A stretch of DNA of 6,682 bases from an uncultured Bacilli bacterium. GTDB taxonomy: Bacteria > Bacillota_I > Bacilli_A > RF39 > UBA660. Shown in pieces: positions 1 to 6,269 of the stretch (positions within the stretch are counted from its first letter, which is position 1; each line of letters starts with the position of its first letter). The stretch covers positions 1 through 6,682 of the forward strand of contig CALVXT010000070.1 of the NCBI GenBank assembly GCA_944371545.1, in the 5' to 3' direction. The translations under genes were made by a program, and so were the position numbers. The notes below the pieces were generated by a model. It was not told where the DNA came from and searched no databases. It was given only the letters and a program-made list of their open reading frames with translations.

Positions 1-336
1 AATGGAATTGAAATAATTCAACAAAATCATATTCAATTCGGACCTTATTTTCGGGCTACTTCAGGATGTTATAAAGTAACGTATTATGGTTCAAATTTAG
101 GAGATACTTGTTTAATTGTAGATGCTTATCAACATAGACCTGGTGCATATTATGGGTTGCGATCATTTACTCGTAGTAATACAACTTTTTCTTATTATAT
201 TCAAGTTCCTGACTTATTATATGTTAAGAGTGATAATGGTACAGGACTAGAAGTTCATATTGATAACGGTTGTACTTATGATGTTCAAGTGTCTGAAATT
301 TTAATTGAACCTGTTAGTTCTTGTCCTTCTTCTTAA
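1..336 (+). CDS. C-terminal fragment of an unrecognised, probably beta-rich protein
   Basis: An open frame runs from the window edge to a TAA stop at 334-336, giving the last 111 residues of a protein whose start lies outside the window. The fragment is rich in Tyr, Ser, Thr and Gly with alternating hydrophobic residues, for example GCYKVTYYGSNL at residues 22-33 and FSYYIQVPDLLYV at 63-75. That pattern suggests a beta-sandwich, perhaps of the carbohydrate-binding kind found on cell-surface or polysaccharide-synthesis proteins. The phrase FGPYFRATSGCYKV (13-26) resembles the GPY...G.Y.V strand-turn-strand seen in such accessory domains, but this is an impression and not a family assignment. 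Four cysteines (23, 37, 91, 108) are present and no membrane segment is visible. Codon use matches the neighbouring genes. No function can be assigned. Confidence 0.7.
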   Translation, partial: NGIEIIQQNHIQFGPYFRATSGCYKVTYYGSNLGDTCLIVDAYQHRPGAYYGLRSFTRSNTTFSYYIQVPDLLYVKSDNGTGLEVHIDNGCTYDVQVSEILIEPVSSCPSS

Positions 337-406
337 TTCAAAATTTTTTATTTCACAAAAATTTCATGAAAAAACAGCTTAATTTTCTTTATTTTATAGG
401 TATTTG

Positions 407-415
407 TGCTATAAT
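407..415 (+). promoter_or_regulatory. Extended -10 promoter for the transporter gene
   Basis: TGCTATAAT is a perfect extended -10 element (TGn followed by TATAAT at 410-415) of the housekeeping sigma factor. No good -35 hexamer is found 16-18 bases upstream, only T-rich sequence around 383-391; an extended -10 can compensate for this. Transcription would start near 421-423, directly at the ribosome binding site, giving a leader of only about 15 nt. The element lies inside a longer in-frame reading that begins with TTG at 404, which argues against that upstream start being used. Confidence 0.7.
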
Positions 416-422
416 TTTGTTT

Positions 423-430
423 GGAGGAGG
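423..430 (+). promoter_or_regulatory. Strong ribosome binding site deciding the transporter start
   Basis: GGAGGAGG ends six bases before the ATG at 437. It abuts another in-frame ATG at 431 with no spacer, so 437 is the start that fits. The TTG at 404 has no ribosome binding site and overlaps the promoter. Confidence 0.8.
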
Positions 431-436
431 ATGAAA

Positions 437-1927
437 ATGAAGAAATTGTTTAAAGAACATGATTTGGTAAAAGTTGTTTCAATAGTGTTACTTTTAATTT
501 TTGTAATGACTTGGTTTATTCCATACGGTCAGTTTGGAAGTAGTGCTACTTTTACTGAAGGAGAAGTTACACCTTTAGGAATTGTACATATCATTTATGG
601 ATTTATTTATTCCATTCAAAATTATGCGATTCAAATTGCTTTTCTGATTTTAATCGGAATGTTCTATGGTGTAGTAACTAAAACTGAAAGTTATAAAGCT
701 TTAATTTCTAGAATGGCTAAAGCTTGTAAGGGAATTGAAATTGTTGTTTCTTTAGTTATTTCCTTTATTATTGCTTTACTAGCATCATTCTTGAATAACA
801 CATATGTACTTTTATTCTTTATGCCTTTCTTAGTTTCTTTATTAAGAAGAATTGGCTTAGATAAGATTAGTTCATTTGCAATTACTTTTGGTTCTATTTT
901 AGTAGGTGTTTTAGGTGCTACATATGGAACAGAAGGTTTAATCAGTTTTGTTGAATATGTTGGTATGTATGGTGGAGAGTACTCTATTGCAACTGAAATT
1001 ATTGTTCGTGCTGGTGTTTTACTACTTGCTTATATTTTATTTAGTTTCTTTAATGTTATTTATATTAAAAAACTTTTTGAAAAGAAAGATCGTAAGGAAG
1101 AAGTAAAAGTTCTTGATGACAAATTTGCTGTTGAAGAACCAAAGAAAAAGAATACAAAAATTTGGTTACAAGTTGTTTTATTTGTACTTTTATTTGTATT
1201 TATGATTCTTGGATTCATTACATGGAATGCTTCATTAAATGGTACTGAGGTATTTGGAATTACAATATTTGATGATTTCCATGATTGGTTTATGGGCCTA
1301 AGTATTGGAGAAAATGAGTTTGCTATTTTCAATGCGATCTTTGGTGGGTCTTTGGCAAATTTTGCTGCAGAATTAGTACCACCATTAGGAAATTGGTATT
1401 TATTCACTTATTCAATTGTTATCATTTTTGTAATGATTGTAATTGCGATTGCTTCAAAAATGAGTGTTAGTGAATTTATATCTAATATTGGTGAAGGATT
1501 TAGAAAAGTTATTCGTCCAATCATGTTCTTAGTATTAGCTTATATGGCATTTATTTTCTTGTATTGGGCACCAATCATTCCTACTATTTTACATGAGATT
1601 GGTAATTTAGCATCAGGATTTAATCCATTTGTGGCTACTTTACAGGCATTTATTGGTTCTATTTTTAATAGTGACTTTGGATATTTGGCTTTCTCTGTTA
1701 GTCCATATTTAGCTGGATTTAGTGGTGCTGAAGGAAATTTAATGCTTGTAATCCATACAACGATTTATGGTTTGGTTCAATTCGTAACACCAATTAGTGT
1801 ATTCCTATTATTTGGCTTATCTTATATGAATATTCCATATAAGAAATGGTTAAAATATATTTGGAAATTCTTTGTAGGTATGTTAGTTTGCTTATTGGTA
1901 ATCTTTACATTACTTGCATATTTATAA
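437..1927 (+). CDS. YfcC/DcuC-like membrane transporter (ion transporter superfamily)
   Basis: This is a 496-residue polytopic membrane protein with about a dozen hydrophobic segments. The first spans roughly residues 11-30 and ends in WFIPYGQF (26-33), like the W-IP-GEF signature of the YfcC family. Others lie around 65-80, 102-118, 122-137, 148-163, 188-210, 243-262, 322-340, 361-380, 398-412, 436-462 and 475-495. A charged cytoplasmic loop (211-242, rich in Lys and Glu) separates two halves, as is usual for this group. The C-terminal stretch TPISVFLLFGLSY...PYKKWLKYIWKF (451-478) closely recalls the P-TS-vlm-gLa--g--Y-kWLk-- end of YfcC/DcuC-type carriers. Family members are thought to move C4-dicarboxylates, amino acids or similar small anions across the cytoplasmic membrane; the substrate here cannot be read from sequence. 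It has its own promoter and ends in a hairpin terminator. Family confidence is moderate to good, substrate unknown. Confidence 0.75.
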   Translation: MKKLFKEHDLVKVVSIVLLLIFVMTWFIPYGQFGSSATFTEGEVTPLGIVHIIYGFIYSIQNYAIQIAFLILIGMFYGVVTKTESYKALISRMAKACKGIEIVVSLVISFIIALLASFLNNTYVLLFFMPFLVSLLRRIGLDKISSFAITFGSILVGVLGATYGTEGLISFVEYVGMYGGEYSIATEIIVRAGVLLLAYILFSFFNVIYIKKLFEKKDRKEEVKVLDDKFAVEEPKKKNTKIWLQVVLFVLLFVFMILGFITWNASLNGTEVFGITIFDDFHDWFMGLSIGENEFAIFNAIFGGSLANFAAELVPPLGNWYLFTYSIVIIFVMIVIAIASKMSVSEFISNIGEGFRKVIRPIMFLVLAYMAFIFLYWAPIIPTILHEIGNLASGFNPFVATLQAFIGSIFNSDFGYLAFSVSPYLAGFSGAEGNLMLVIHTTIYGLVQFVTPISVFLLFGLSYMNIPYKKWLKYIWKFFVGMLVCLLVIFTLLAYL

Positions 1928-1928
1928 T
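1923..1928 (+). promoter_or_regulatory. Candidate -10 element for the PPC-domain gene
   Basis: A perfect TATAAT sits on the last codons and stop of the transporter gene. A transcript from it would begin near 1935, inside the left arm of the terminator at 1930-1957, so it could not form the full hairpin and would reach the PPC gene. The weak point is the -35: TTTACA at 1904-1909 is only 13 bases upstream, and no better hexamer lies at 16-18 bases. In DNA this AT-rich, a chance TATAAT is quite possible. Confidence 0.3.
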
Positions 1929-1929
1929 T

Positions 1930-1957
1930 AGATTGCCTTTCTGGTAATCTTTTTTTT
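1930..1957 (+). terminator. Rho-independent terminator after the transporter gene
   Basis: AGATTGCC (1930-1937) pairs with GGTAATCT (1943-1950) in an 8-bp stem with one G-U pair and a five-base loop. An uninterrupted run of eight T residues (1950-1957) follows. It begins three bases after the transporter stop. The PPC gene's ribosome binding site starts only about three bases after the T run. Confidence 0.8.
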
Positions 1958-1974
1958 GGAAGGGAGAAGATTTT

Positions 1975-2400
1975 ATGGAATATAGAAAATTTGGAAATCA
2001 TTATGTTGTTCGTATTGAAAAAGGTGAAGAAGTACTTTCTAAATTGAAAGAACTTTGTTTAAATGAAAATATTCGTTTAGGAAGTATTTCAGGTTTAGGT
2101 GCCGCTAATGAAGTGGAGATTGGTTTATTTAATACTGAAACTAAGGAGTATAAAACTACAGTGATGAAAGGTATGTTTGAAATTACTTCTTTAATCGGTA
2201 ATACAACTCGTAAAGATGATGAAGTTTATTTACATTGTCATATCAATTTTAGCGACGCTTCTTTACAAACTTTTGGTGGACATTTAGTAAGTGTTAAAAT
2301 TTCTGCAACTTCTGAGATTATTGTTACTGCAATTGATGGAGAAGTAAATCGCCGTTTTGATGAAAATATTGGTTTGAATTTATTTGATTTTTCAAAATAA
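1975..2400 (+). CDS. PPC (DUF296) domain protein
   Basis: The 141-residue product is essentially one PPC domain (plants and prokaryotes conserved, DUF296), the same fold that follows the AT-hook in plant AHL proteins. Family marks are ISGLGA (38-43), the HCH pair with following acid in LHCHINFSD (86-94), and the glycine-histidine turn FGGHL (100-104). His87, His89 and His103 are in the positions where prokaryotic members are thought to hold a metal ion; that is family knowledge, recalled and not tested here. No AT-hook, signal peptide or membrane segment is seen, so it should be a small cytoplasmic, probably oligomeric protein. The role of stand-alone bacterial PPC proteins is poorly known; DNA binding should not be assumed without an AT-hook. 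AAGGGAG (1960-1966) lies eight bases before the ATG. The gene follows the transporter terminator closely. Confidence 0.85.
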   Translation: MEYRKFGNHYVVRIEKGEEVLSKLKELCLNENIRLGSISGLGAANEVEIGLFNTETKEYKTTVMKGMFEITSLIGNTTRKDDEVYLHCHINFSDASLQTFGGHLVSVKISATSEIIVTAIDGEVNRRFDENIGLNLFDFSK

Positions 2401-2424
2401 TTGAATAAAAATCTTTCTTTTTTT
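2386..2424 (+). terminator. Possible weak terminator at the end of the PPC gene
   Basis: GATTTTTCAA (2386-2395) can pair with the segment 2401-2413 (TTG then AAAAATC, with a small bulge) around an AATAA loop that contains the stop codon. A T-rich tract with one or two C interruptions follows (2414-2424). The stem is almost all A-U, so its strength is doubtful. Confidence 0.3.
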
Positions 2425-2461
2425 CCATAACTTTCATAGAGTGGAATAGGAGGATTTTTTT

Positions 2462-4600
2462 ATGTTTCATAATTATGGCTTTGAAGTAGCAACGATTTTA
2501 AAAAATGCTGAAAATATTCGTTATGATTTACGACATCCTTATGTTGGAACTGAGCATTTACTTTTGGCTATACTTGGTAGTTCTAATGAAGTCATATCTC
2601 TTTTTTTAGAATATGGTGTAACTTATGATTCTTTTTTAGAGCAACTTTTAGAAATAATCGGTCAAGCTTCAACTTATCAAGAATTAAATCTTTATACTCC
2701 AATGTTAAAACGAGTTATCGAAATTGCTAATATGAATGCATTAGAAAATAACAAAGGAGTTGTTACACCTACTTATTTAGTTTTAGCTTTGTTAGAAGAA
2801 GGTGAAGGAGTCGCGATTCGAATTCTTCTTAGTATGGATGTTCCTTTAGATGATTTATATTTTTCTTTAAAACAAAGTATTGCTCCAAAAAATAAAAGAA
2901 ATAAAAATTTAGAAGTTTTAAAAATTGGAGTTTTAATGGGTCAGAATATATCTAAAGAAAAAGTCATTGTTGGTCGTGATAAAGAACTTGATTATATGAT
3001 TGAAACATTGCTTAGAAGACAAAAAAACAATCCTTTATTACTTGGTAAGGCTGGAGTTGGGAAAACCGCTTTAGTTGAAGAACTCGCAAGACGAATTAAA
3101 TATCATGAGGTTCCTAAAGAATTAGATGGAATGGAAATTGTTCTTTTAGAAATGGGAGCTTTAGTTGCTGGAACAAAATATCGCGGTGAATTTGAAGAAA
3201 GATTGAATAAGATTATTAAAGAAGTTGTTCATGAAAAAAATATTATTTTGTTTATTGATGAAATTCATACAATGGTAAATGCAGGTGGAGCTGAAGGAGC
3301 AATCGCGGCTTCTGATATTTTAAAACCTTACTTAGCACGTGGAGAACTTAAAATCATTGGTGCCACCACCTTAGCTGAATATCATGAATTTTTAGAACGA
3401 GATAAAGCTTTGGATCGCCGGTTTGAAAAAATTATTATTGAAGAACCGAACGAAGAGATGATGAAGACGATTTTGGATGCGGTAGTTCCTACTTATGAAA
3501 AATATTATGATATTACTATTAGTGAAGAGAATAAAAAGTCTTTTCTTTATTATAGTAATGCATATCTTTTTACTAAAAGTAATCCAGATAAAACCCTTGA
3601 TTTAATTGATTCTGTTTGTGCACGTAAGAAGGTAAAAGAACATGCTCAAAATTGTGGAGAAGATGCTTTAGATAAAATAAAAAGAAAAAAAGTAAAGAGT
3701 TTGAAATCTGGAGATTATCAAATGGCTTTGAAAGAAGCTATGGATGAAGAAGCTTTAAGAAAAAGTTTGAAACAAAATGCTTATTCACAAAAATTAGAAA
3801 TTACTGAAAATGATATTTTAGAAATGATTGAAAGCAAAACAAATTTTTGGCTTCAAAAAGATGAAAATCAAGTTCTTCAAAATTTACAGGTATCTTTACA
3901 GTCCTCATTGCTAGGACAAGATGATGTTATTAAAAGTCTTGTAGATTCCTTTACTTTAACTTCTCAAAAAAACATGAGTTTCTTGCTTGTTGGGGGTAGT
4001 GGAGTTGGAAAAACAGAAACAGTTAAGATTGTTAGTGATGTGTTAAAAACAGAGCTTATTCGGATTGATATGAGTGAGTATAATAGTCCAGAGAGTATTC
4101 ATAAATTAATTGGAGCTCCACCAGGATATGCTGGATATAAAGATACTTATGTTTTTCAAAAAGTGAAAGAACATCCTTATGCAACGATTTTATTTGATGA
4201 AATTGAAAAAGCTCACCCTAAAGTGTTAAACTTACTTTTACAAATTTTAGATGAATCTTTTATTACAGATTCTTTAGGAGATGTTATTCATTTTGATCAT
4301 TGTTTTATTTTTTTAACAAGTAACGCGGTTGGACGTCTTCCTATTGGTTTTTCTAAAAATGCAAAAAGTACTTTTGATGGAGTGTTTTCTAAAGAATTTC
4401 TTGGGCGTATTGATACTGTTTTAGCTTATCATCCAATTTCTTATGAGATTGCCTTAGAATATGTAGAAAAAAATTTAAGAAATAAGAATATAGATATAGA
4501 TGCACTTATTTGTGATGCTGAGATTGAAAAGTTTGGTCTTCGTAATTTAAAAAATAGTATTCGTAAAATGAATAAAAAAGTCTCTTTATTAAATAATTAG
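2462..4600 (+). CDS. clpC: ClpC-type AAA+ protein unfoldase, short C-terminus
   Basis: This is a 712-residue Hsp100 ATPase that unfolds proteins and should feed them to ClpP in the cytoplasm. Order of parts: a double Clp-N repeat (about 1-145); AAA1 with Walker A GKAGVGKT (195-202), pore loop AGTKYRG (236-242), Walker B Asp266-Glu267, sensor GATT and DRRF (318-321); and a short middle domain with a UVR-like helix rich in Lys and Glu (about 405-435), typical of ClpC and not of ClpB. AAA2 follows with Walker A GGSGVGKT (511-518), pore loop GAPPGYAGY (551-559), Walker B Asp579-Glu580, sensor TSN, arginine in GRID (Arg649) and a sensor-2-like GLR (Arg694). The tripeptide IGF (628-630) sits where ClpP-docking loops occur. 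B. subtilis ClpC is about 810 residues; here the region after AAA2 sensor 1 is clearly reduced. AGGAGG (2448-2453) lies eight bases before the ATG. No CtsR-type operator was seen upstream. Confidence 0.9.
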   Translation: MFHNYGFEVATILKNAENIRYDLRHPYVGTEHLLLAILGSSNEVISLFLEYGVTYDSFLEQLLEIIGQASTYQELNLYTPMLKRVIEIANMNALENNKGVVTPTYLVLALLEEGEGVAIRILLSMDVPLDDLYFSLKQSIAPKNKRNKNLEVLKIGVLMGQNISKEKVIVGRDKELDYMIETLLRRQKNNPLLLGKAGVGKTALVEELARRIKYHEVPKELDGMEIVLLEMGALVAGTKYRGEFEERLNKIIKEVVHEKNIILFIDEIHTMVNAGGAEGAIAASDILKPYLARGELKIIGATTLAEYHEFLERDKALDRRFEKIIIEEPNEEMMKTILDAVVPTYEKYYDITISEENKKSFLYYSNAYLFTKSNPDKTLDLIDSVCARKKVKEHAQNCGEDALDKIKRKKVKSLKSGDYQMALKEAMDEEALRKSLKQNAYSQKLEITENDILEMIESKTNFWLQKDENQVLQNLQVSLQSSLLGQDDVIKSLVDSFTLTSQKNMSFLLVGGSGVGKTETVKIVSDVLKTELIRIDMSEYNSPESIHKLIGAPPGYAGYKDTYVFQKVKEHPYATILFDEIEKAHPKVLNLLLQILDESFITDSLGDVIHFDHCFIFLTSNAVGRLPIGFSKNAKSTFDGVFSKEFLGRIDTVLAYHPISYEIALEYVEKNLRNKNIDIDALICDAEIEKFGLRNLKNSIRKMNKKVSLLNN

Positions 4601-4609
4601 ACTTTTTTT
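4574..4609 (+). terminator. Terminator hairpin spanning the clpC stop codon
   Basis: AAAAAAGTCT (4574-4583) and AGACTTTTTT (4599-4608) are perfect 10-base inverted repeats around a 15-base AT-rich loop. The right arm ends in a run of seven T residues (4603-4609). The A-run upstream would let it work in the opposite direction too. The TAG stop (4598-4600) lies at the loop/right-arm junction, so ribosomes finishing clpC would cover the hairpin. Only 26 bases separate the T run from the ku start. Confidence 0.65.
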
Positions 4610-4635
4610 GTGCATATTAAAAATGGTGAGATTGT

Positions 4636-5376
4636 ATGGCTAAAACTTATAGTACAGTTTCTTTTGGTCTTGTAAGTATTCCAGTTAGTATTTCAACTGC
4701 TGTTTTAGATAATGATATGCGTTTTCATCAATATCATAAAAAATGTTTAGAACGAATTAAGTATCAAAAATATTGTCCACATTGTAAAAAAATTTTAAAA
4801 GATACAGAAATTATAAAAGGATATGACAAAGAGGATGAACTTATTTTCTTTGAAAAAAATGAACTTGATGCTTTAAAACCAGAAAACGATGGAGATATTG
4901 AAATTGTTTCTTTTGTTCCACTTAAAGAGATTGAACCTAAGTATTATCAAAAAACGTATTTTTTATTGCCTTTGAAAAAAAATAAAGCTTATTTTATTCT
5001 TTGGCAAGTTTTAAATAAACAAAAATATGTTGCTCTTTGTAAAATGGTTTTTCACAATAAGTTTACCTATGCTATTTTAAGATGTTCAGAAGATATCTTT
5101 TTGATTACAACATTATTTTTTGAAGAAGAAATGAAAGATGTTCCAGTAGTTTCAAGTCCGAAGTTGGGAAATAAAGAGTTGGAACTTGCTTCTTTATTAG
5201 TGGATAAAATGAAGGGGCATTTTGAACCAGATAAATATAAAGACGAATATCAGAATAGTCTTTTGAAAGCTATTAAAGATAAAGTAAAGGGGAAAAAGAT
5301 GAAAAAAAGTAAAAAGAAAAAAACACAGGATATTTCATCTTTGATGGAAGCTTTAGAAAAGAGTTTGAAAGAATGA
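4636..5376 (+). CDS. ku: Ku, DNA end-binding protein of non-homologous end joining
   Basis: The 246-residue product is a bacterial Ku, which as a homodimer forms a ring on double-strand DNA ends and recruits the LigD-type ligase. The family signature SFGLVSIPV is at 9-17, followed by RFHQYHKK (29-36), KGYD (61-64) and the core IVSFVPLKEIEPKYYQKTY (90-108). The late core motif FEPDKYKDEYQNSL is at 196-209. The C-terminal tail (217-246) has a very lysine-rich stretch and then DISSLMEALEKSL (232-244), the short helix conserved at the end of the bacterial Ku core that is linked to ligase interaction. Cys47-x-x-Cys50 with Cys37 suggests a partly retained zinc-knuckle-like turn. The start has a modest ribosome binding site, GGTGAG (4625-4630), five bases before the ATG. 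It overlaps the ligase gene by ATGA, a strong sign of translational coupling. Length is slightly below the usual 260-300. Confidence 0.93.
   Translation: MAKTYSTVSFGLVSIPVSISTAVLDNDMRFHQYHKKCLERIKYQKYCPHCKKILKDTEIIKGYDKEDELIFFEKNELDALKPENDGDIEIVSFVPLKEIEPKYYQKTYFLLPLKKNKAYFILWQVLNKQKYVALCKMVFHNKFTYAILRCSEDIFLITTLFFEEEMKDVPVVSSPKLGNKELELASLLVDKMKGHFEPDKYKDEYQNSLLKAIKDKVKGKKMKKSKKKKTQDISSLMEALEKSLKE
5286..5301 (+). promoter_or_regulatory. Possible internal ribosome binding site and start within ku
   Basis: AAAGGGG (5286-5292) stands six bases before an in-frame ATG at 5299 (Met222 of Ku). On paper this is at least as good as the gene's own GGTGAG. Initiation here would yield a 25-residue, lysine-rich peptide made only of the Ku tail. 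It may simply reflect Lys-Gly codons in the tail. Confidence 0.2.
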
Positions 5377-6269
5377 AAGATTTGTTTTTTCAAGATTTTT
5401 CTCCGATGTTGTTAAGTGAAGCTTTTAACCCTTTTACTTCTAAATCTTATCTTTATGAAATGAAATATGATGGGATTCGAGCTTTACTTTTTGTAAGTTC
5501 AAAAAGTTTTAAAATTATGAGTAGAAATCATCAAGATATGACTTTGTTGTTTCCAGAACTTAAAGAGATTCAAAGTCTTGTTTCTGATAAAGTGATTTTT
5601 GATGGAGAGATTGTTTCTTTTAAAGAGCACAAACCGAGTTTTTTAGAACTTCAAAAACGATTGCATATAAAAAAATCTCCTAGGATTATGGAAATGGCTA
5701 ATACTCATCCTGTGGTATTTGTTTGTTTTGATATTCTTTATGAAAAGAAATCTTTGGTAAAAAAGTCTTTAATAGATAGGAAAAAAACTTTAAATAAATA
5801 TAAAAATACTTCTTTCTTTTTTAAAGCAAGTATTTTTGATGATGGAATAAAGTTGTTTCAAAAAGTCAAAAAGTTAGAATTAGAAGGAATTGTGGCTAAA
5901 AAGAAAGATAGTTTATATGAAATTAATGAAAGAACTTCAGACTGGATAAAAATTAAGAATTTGCAAAGAGAAGAATTTTATATTTTAGGGTATTCATATC
6001 ATGAGAATACACCTTTTGTTTCTTTATATTTAGGAGAAGAAAGGGAGAATACTTTTTATTTTGTTGGAAAAGTTTCTGTTTCTAAAAAGAAAATTTTATC
6101 TGTGTTGAAAAAAATGCCAAAAAGAAAAAAATCTTGTTTTCAAGATTTTCGTGATCAAAGCGTGATTTATCTATCTCCTAAATATCGTTCTTTAATAGAA
6201 TTTTTAGAAAAAAGTTCTAATGGAAAATTAAGACATCCAGTATTTCTTAACTTAGTCGATTTTGACTAA
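5373..6269 (+). CDS. ligD: ATP-dependent DNA ligase, LigD ligase domain only
   Basis: This 298-residue enzyme seals double-strand breaks held by Ku, through a covalent lysine-AMP intermediate. The nucleotidyltransferase motifs are in order: I, KYDGIR with the AMP-accepting Lys31 (31-36); Ia, SRN with Arg51; III, FDGEIV with Glu79 (76-81); IIIa, VCFDILY (117-123); IV, LEGIVAKK with Glu171 (170-177); and V, WIKIK with Lys193 and Lys195. The oligonucleotide-binding fold follows from about 200, opening with EEFYILGYS (200-208). LRHPVFLNL (286-294) near the end matches the R-PVF ending of LigD ligase domains. There is no polymerase (primase-like) or phosphoesterase domain, unlike mycobacterial or Pseudomonas LigD, and unlike Bacillus LigD, which joins ligase and polymerase. 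Its ATG overlaps the ku stop and has only a weak GAAAGA ahead of it, so translation probably depends on ribosomes ending ku. The last 18 bases overlap the minus-strand regulator gene. Confidence 0.92.
   Translation: MKDLFFQDFSPMLLSEAFNPFTSKSYLYEMKYDGIRALLFVSSKSFKIMSRNHQDMTLLFPELKEIQSLVSDKVIFDGEIVSFKEHKPSFLELQKRLHIKKSPRIMEMANTHPVVFVCFDILYEKKSLVKKSLIDRKKTLNKYKNTSFFFKASIFDDGIKLFQKVKKLELEGIVAKKKDSLYEINERTSDWIKIKNLQREEFYILGYSYHENTPFVSLYLGEERENTFYFVGKVSVSKKKILSVLKKMPKRKKSCFQDFRDQSVIYLSPKYRSLIEFLEKSSNGKLRHPVFLNLVDFD

Noticed and set aside
341..370. AAATTTTT/AAAAATTT inverted repeat and TTTCATGAAA palindrome as a terminator for the first gene
   Set aside because: The stem is entirely A-T and no T run follows the right arm, so it is not a convincing terminator; similar repeats are expected by chance in this base composition.
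404..436. Upstream TTG or ATG starts for the transporter
   Set aside because: The TTG at 404 overlaps the -10 element and has no ribosome binding site. The ATG at 431 directly abuts GGAGGAGG with no spacer.
1060..1407. 115-codon open frame on the minus strand inside the transporter gene
   Set aside because: It is antisense to a well-supported membrane protein, has no recognisable domain, and its residue make-up is what the reverse strand of AT-rich hydrophobic codons would give.
2401..2440. TTGAAT plus CATAAC as a clpC promoter
   Set aside because: The spacing is 19 bases and the -10 matches only four of six positions. No CtsR-type heptamer repeat is present to support a regulated clpC promoter here.
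5290..5330. Frameshift or programmed slippage in the A-rich stretch of the Ku tail
   Set aside because: The reading frame continues without a break into the conserved LMEALEKSL helix and the ATGA junction, so the lysine run is genuine coding sequence.
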